Assembly: GCA_947176285.1 (NCBI GenBank)
Contig: CAMWQF010000156.1
Location: 1-6,693 of the forward strand
DNA: 6,693 nucleotides
Source of the DNA: an uncultured Porphyromonadaceae bacterium
GTDB lineage: Bacteria > Bacteroidota > Bacteroidia > Bacteroidales > Muribaculaceae
Direction of reading: 5' to 3'
Both the position numbers and the translations under genes were made by a program. The stretch's first letter is position 1. Every line of letters starts with the position of its first letter. The notes under the pieces are model-generated. The model was not told the DNA's origin, made no database searches, and saw only the letters and a list, made by a program, of their open reading frames with translations. Shown here one piece after another: positions 4,786 to 6,693 of the stretch.

Positions 4786-6165
4786 GCCATTTGCCCTCAG
4801 TTCTTCAACCGCCTCGGTAGTCATCGGTATTCCGGGTCCAAGTCTACGATGCCCGTCGGCTGTCACGAGGTAATCCTCCTCATTCCTCACGCCCCCGAAT
4901 CCAAGCCATTTCTCCGCTTCTTCGAAGTTGATAAATTCCTTATGGCGTCCTTCGCTCTTCCAGAGTGCGGTTAGTTCCGGCATGAAATAGATACCAGGCT
5001 CAATCGTGAACACAAACCCTTCTTCAAGCGGCCGTGCCAATCGAAGCGACTTGAATCCGAATACTGTTGACTTTGGCTCTCCGTCATAGCCAACCCATAC
5101 CTCTCCAAGATTTTCCATATCATGCACATCCAAGCCCATCATGTGGCCCAATCCTGTCGGGAAGAACATAGCGTGGGCGCCTGCCTGAATAGCCTCCTCC
5201 ACATCTCCCTTCATGATGCCCAAATCTTTGAGTCCGGAGGCAATGGTGCGAGCCGCTTCCATATGCACATCCCAAAATTTCACACCGGGCTTAAGCATGG
5301 CTACAGCATTGCGAGAAGCAGCCTGTTGCAGATCATAGATTGCCTTTTGTCGGTCGGTATAGCGAAGGTCTACCGGCACTGTCGACGACATGTCGCCGGC
5401 ATAACCCATCGCAGTTTCAGCACCGGCATCCAAGAGGAAGAGTTGCCCCGACTCCAATGTATTGTTATAGCTATGATTGTGAAGAATTTCTCCATGCACT
5501 GTAGCAATCGTCGGGAAAGAACAACGCATTCCATTTTCGGTAGCCACTTTCTCCACAATCGCTTTCATCTGATATTCAGTCAATCCCGGACGTGCAGCCG
5601 CCATCGCTGCCTTATGCATTTTGGCAGTCACTTCGCAAGCCTTCACTATCTCAGCAATTTCCTCTTCGCTCTTATGATTGCGCATATCCACCACCGCGCG
5701 TACCAATGGCACAGATGGAACAGCGCCACCGGGCTGCAGTCCTAAAACCTGCATAAGTTTCAGTTCATGATCAGCGCGATAATAGGGTATATAATGGATA
5801 GGAGAAGCTCCCTGGCGTGCCTTGTCGAGGTAGGTGCGAAGTTCTGAAGACGGACGCACATCCGTTACCCCTGCCTTGGCTGCAAGTTCATGAAGAGTCG
5901 GCTGATTGCCTGTCCATACTATCGCATCTATAGTCAATTCATCGCCAAATATGATATCGCGGTCATTGTCGATGTCAATCACAGCATTAAGCCCATCATG
6001 ATTTAGTCCGAAATAATAAAAGAATGTGGAATCCTGTCGGAATTCATACTCATTGTCGCGATAGTTCATCCCTACGAGGTCATTTCCAAGCAGAAGCACC
6101 ACTCCCTTGCCAAGTCGTTGCTTTAGTTCAGCGCGCCTTTTGATATAAGTTTCAGGTGAAAACAT
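4783..6165 (-). CDS. pepP: Xaa-Pro aminopeptidase (aminopeptidase P, M24B)
   Basis: This cytoplasmic dimetal hydrolase removes N-terminal residues that precede proline, helping to break down proline-containing peptides. The 460-residue length is standard for PepP-type enzymes. The N-terminal aminopeptidase-P domain (about 1-135) includes FRQDSTFFYYFGL (42-54). The pita-bread M24 domain (about 170-445) carries the five expected metal ligands: D246 in LLDAGAE, D258 in AGDMSST, H341 in GLGHMMGLDVHD, E389 in TIEPGIY and E429 in GVRNEEDY. Supporting histidines (H229 in the HNHSY segment, and H348) are also present. There is no signal peptide or lipobox. The start at ATG 6165 gives the conserved MFSPETYIKRR opening. 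A consensus promoter lies upstream, and dnaB follows after 90 nt, probably in the same transcript. All catalytic residues are intact. The gene symbol is assigned by family and could instead be given simply as an M24 peptidase. Confidence 0.94.
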   Translation of the reverse strand: MFSPETYIKRRAELKQRLGKGVVLLLGNDLVGMNYRDNEYEFRQDSTFFYYFGLNHDGLNAVIDIDNDRDIIFGDELTIDAIVWTGNQPTLHELAAKAGVTDVRPSSELRTYLDKARQGASPIHYIPYYRADHELKLMQVLGLQPGGAVPSVPLVRAVVDMRNHKSEEEIAEIVKACEVTAKMHKAAMAAARPGLTEYQMKAIVEKVATENGMRCSFPTIATVHGEILHNHSYNNTLESGQLFLLDAGAETAMGYAGDMSSTVPVDLRYTDRQKAIYDLQQAASRNAVAMLKPGVKFWDVHMEAARTIASGLKDLGIMKGDVEEAIQAGAHAMFFPTGLGHMMGLDVHDMENLGEVWVGYDGEPKSTVFGFKSLRLARPLEEGFVFTIEPGIYFMPELTALWKSEGRHKEFINFEEAEKWLGFGGVRNEEDYLVTADGHRRLGPGIPMTTEAVEELRANG

Positions 6166-6243
6166 AAGCCATTGTATTTAAATTATCATGAATAAGACCA
6201 AACGCTCCACGAATTTCGCGACACGCAAAACGCAAGTCCAATG

Positions 6244-6275
6244 CAAAGTTAATGCAAAAAAACGAGAAACGAAAA
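6244..6275 (-). promoter_or_regulatory. Promoter of pepP (and probably dnaB)
   Basis: TAACTTTG on the minus strand (6251-6244) matches the TAnnTTTG -7 consensus. TTTC lies 19 nt upstream (6274-6271), a three-of-four match to the -33 TTTG. The predicted start is near 6237, giving a leader of about 70 nt before the pepP ATG. It lies just beyond the terminator of the winged-helix gene. Confidence 0.7.
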
Positions 6276-6284
6276 TAATGAAAT

Positions 6285-6316
6285 AAAAAATCCCGGAAGT
6301 TTGTATCTCCCGAGAC
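6285..6316 (-). terminator. Intrinsic terminator of the winged-helix gene
   Basis: On the minus strand GTCTCGGGAG (6316-6307) pairs with CTTCCGGGAT (6299-6290) across a 7-nt loop. The stem has 10 pairs including three G-T wobbles and is followed by a T run (6290-6285). It lies about 50 nt after the winged-helix stop codon and insulates that gene from pepP. A weaker hairpin, ACGAAA/TTTCGT with a 3-nt loop, lies at 6336-6350 closer to the stop codon. Confidence 0.68.
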
Positions 6317-6363
6317 TAATCGTTACTTCGATAAAACGAAATTTTTTCGTCAATCGCTATTTA

Positions 6364-6570
6364 TCATACAAGTGTCACCACTACCTCCTCATCATTCTCT
6401 GAAAGGGAGATCTTTCCTTCGCGGCCAAGCCAGCCTAAAGCTGCCATCAAATCATCTTTTTTGAGTTTGGTAGCCTTCTTGAGGCTCTTCATGCCAAGGC
6501 CATTGGTGGGATTTGATTCAAGGGCCTTATACACTTCACCGGCCCAGGTGCCTATTGATTCAATTGTCAT
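6364..6570 (-). CDS. Small winged helix-turn-helix protein
   Basis: The 68-residue product begins MTIESIGTWAGEVYKALESN. It matches my recollection of the small Bacteroidetes winged-helix family (DUF2582-type). Helix 1 is at about 4-18. A helix-turn-helix follows, with LGMKSLKKATKL (25-36) and KKDDLMAALGWLGREGKI (37-54), and a beta wing closes at SLSENDEEVVVTLV (55-68). The size leaves room for only one domain, so any DNA or protein binding probably relies on dimerisation or partners (inference). It is transcribed alone, with its own terminator before pepP. A consensus -7 box lies 5 nt upstream of the ATG, which would give an extremely short or absent leader. Its targets are unknown, and DNA binding is inferred from the fold only. 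Confidence 0.85.
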   Translation of the reverse strand: MTIESIGTWAGEVYKALESNPTNGLGMKSLKKATKLKKDDLMAALGWLGREGKISLSENDEEVVVTLV

Positions 6571-6575
6571 AATTT

Positions 6576-6583
6576 CAAATTTA
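6576..6583 (-). promoter_or_regulatory. -7 box very close to the winged-helix start codon
   Basis: TAAATTTG on the minus strand (6583-6576) matches TAnnTTTG exactly. No TTTG is present at the usual distance upstream; CTTG at 6601-6598 is 14 nt away, which is short. Transcription would start at about the A of the ATG. It is either a leaderless promoter or a chance match in A/T-rich DNA. Confidence 0.4.
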
Positions 6584-6615
6584 GTTATTTATTAATACAA
6601 GTTATTTCTATCTCT

Positions 6616-6653
6616 GATAAGAGGTTCAGGCATCTGTTATCCGCCTGATTATC
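6616..6653. repeat. Interrupted inverted repeat upstream of the winged-helix gene
   Basis: TCAGGC (6626-6631) pairs with GCCTGA (6643-6648) across an 11-nt loop. The symmetry continues outward as GATAA (6616-6620) with TTATC (6649-6653), with five unpaired bases (6621-6625) on one side. No T run follows in either direction strong enough for a terminator. The rest of 6654-6693 shows a direct repeat TATCAAC (6664, 6675) and no coding signal. Confidence 0.5.
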
Positions 6654-6693
6654 TCTTTTACTATATCAACAATCTATCAACGTAAAAGTTTAT

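Noticed and set aside
5122..5745. A 207-residue plus-strand frame inside pepP
   Set aside because: It is antisense to the catalytic core of pepP. Its Cys/His/Ser-rich composition is what reverse reading of that gene produces; there is no promoter or domain.
255..6165. A proline-peptide system formed by EF-P and the Xaa-Pro aminopeptidase
   Set aside because: The genes are about 4 kb apart, on opposite strands and in different transcripts; both are ordinary housekeeping genes, so the shared proline theme is probably chance.

Overview
The window looks like ordinary chromosomal housekeeping DNA from a Bacteroidales bacterium. Muribaculaceae (S24-7) or a close relative is my best guess. The basis is protein sequence recalled from family knowledge (EF-P starting MMNAQDIKNG, L34 starting MKRTFQPSNR, a Bacteroidetes-type replicative helicase), promoters of the Bacteroidetes type (-7 box TAnnTTTG), a lack of Shine-Dalgarno sequences, and roughly even base composition. 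No transposase, phage gene, CRISPR array, tRNA or rRNA gene was seen.

Left edge (1-254): the first 14 codons of rpmH (ribosomal protein L34) run leftwards out of the window from an ATG at 44. Its Bacteroidetes promoter sits at 98-129. The rpmH-efp spacer also holds an 18-bp perfect palindrome and the -7 box of a rightward promoter.

Rightward operon (255-2600): efp (translation elongation factor P), a membrane-attached family 2 glycosyltransferase, and radC (JAMM-domain protein). The genes are packed with a 16-nt gap and then a 4-nt ATGA overlap. The operon ends at a strong hairpin that also serves the convergent small membrane protein gene (2655-2876, minus strand).

Leftward block (2655-6165): an M24 aminopeptidase P (pepP), then dnaB, then the small membrane protein gene. 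The spacers are unusual. Downstream of dnaB lies an array of eight degenerate 8-9-bp CCTA(A)TTAG units. Upstream of dnaB lie six 9-10-bp ATTG-units that run directly into the start codon and include a 20-bp perfect palindrome. Five 7-bp units abut the pepP stop codon. These short-period arrays are the most distinctive feature of the window.

Right edge (6244-6693): a small winged-helix protein gene on the minus strand has its own terminator, a -7 box almost touching its start codon, and inverted and direct repeats upstream.

The genes cover translation (L34, EF-P), replication (DnaB), peptide turnover (PepP), envelope glycan synthesis (glycosyltransferase) and probable regulation (winged helix). 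I see no dedicated new multi-gene system. The points worth a second look are the repeat arrays around dnaB, an SSB-like acidic Pro-Phe tip on DnaB, and the placement of a glycosyltransferase inside the efp operon.
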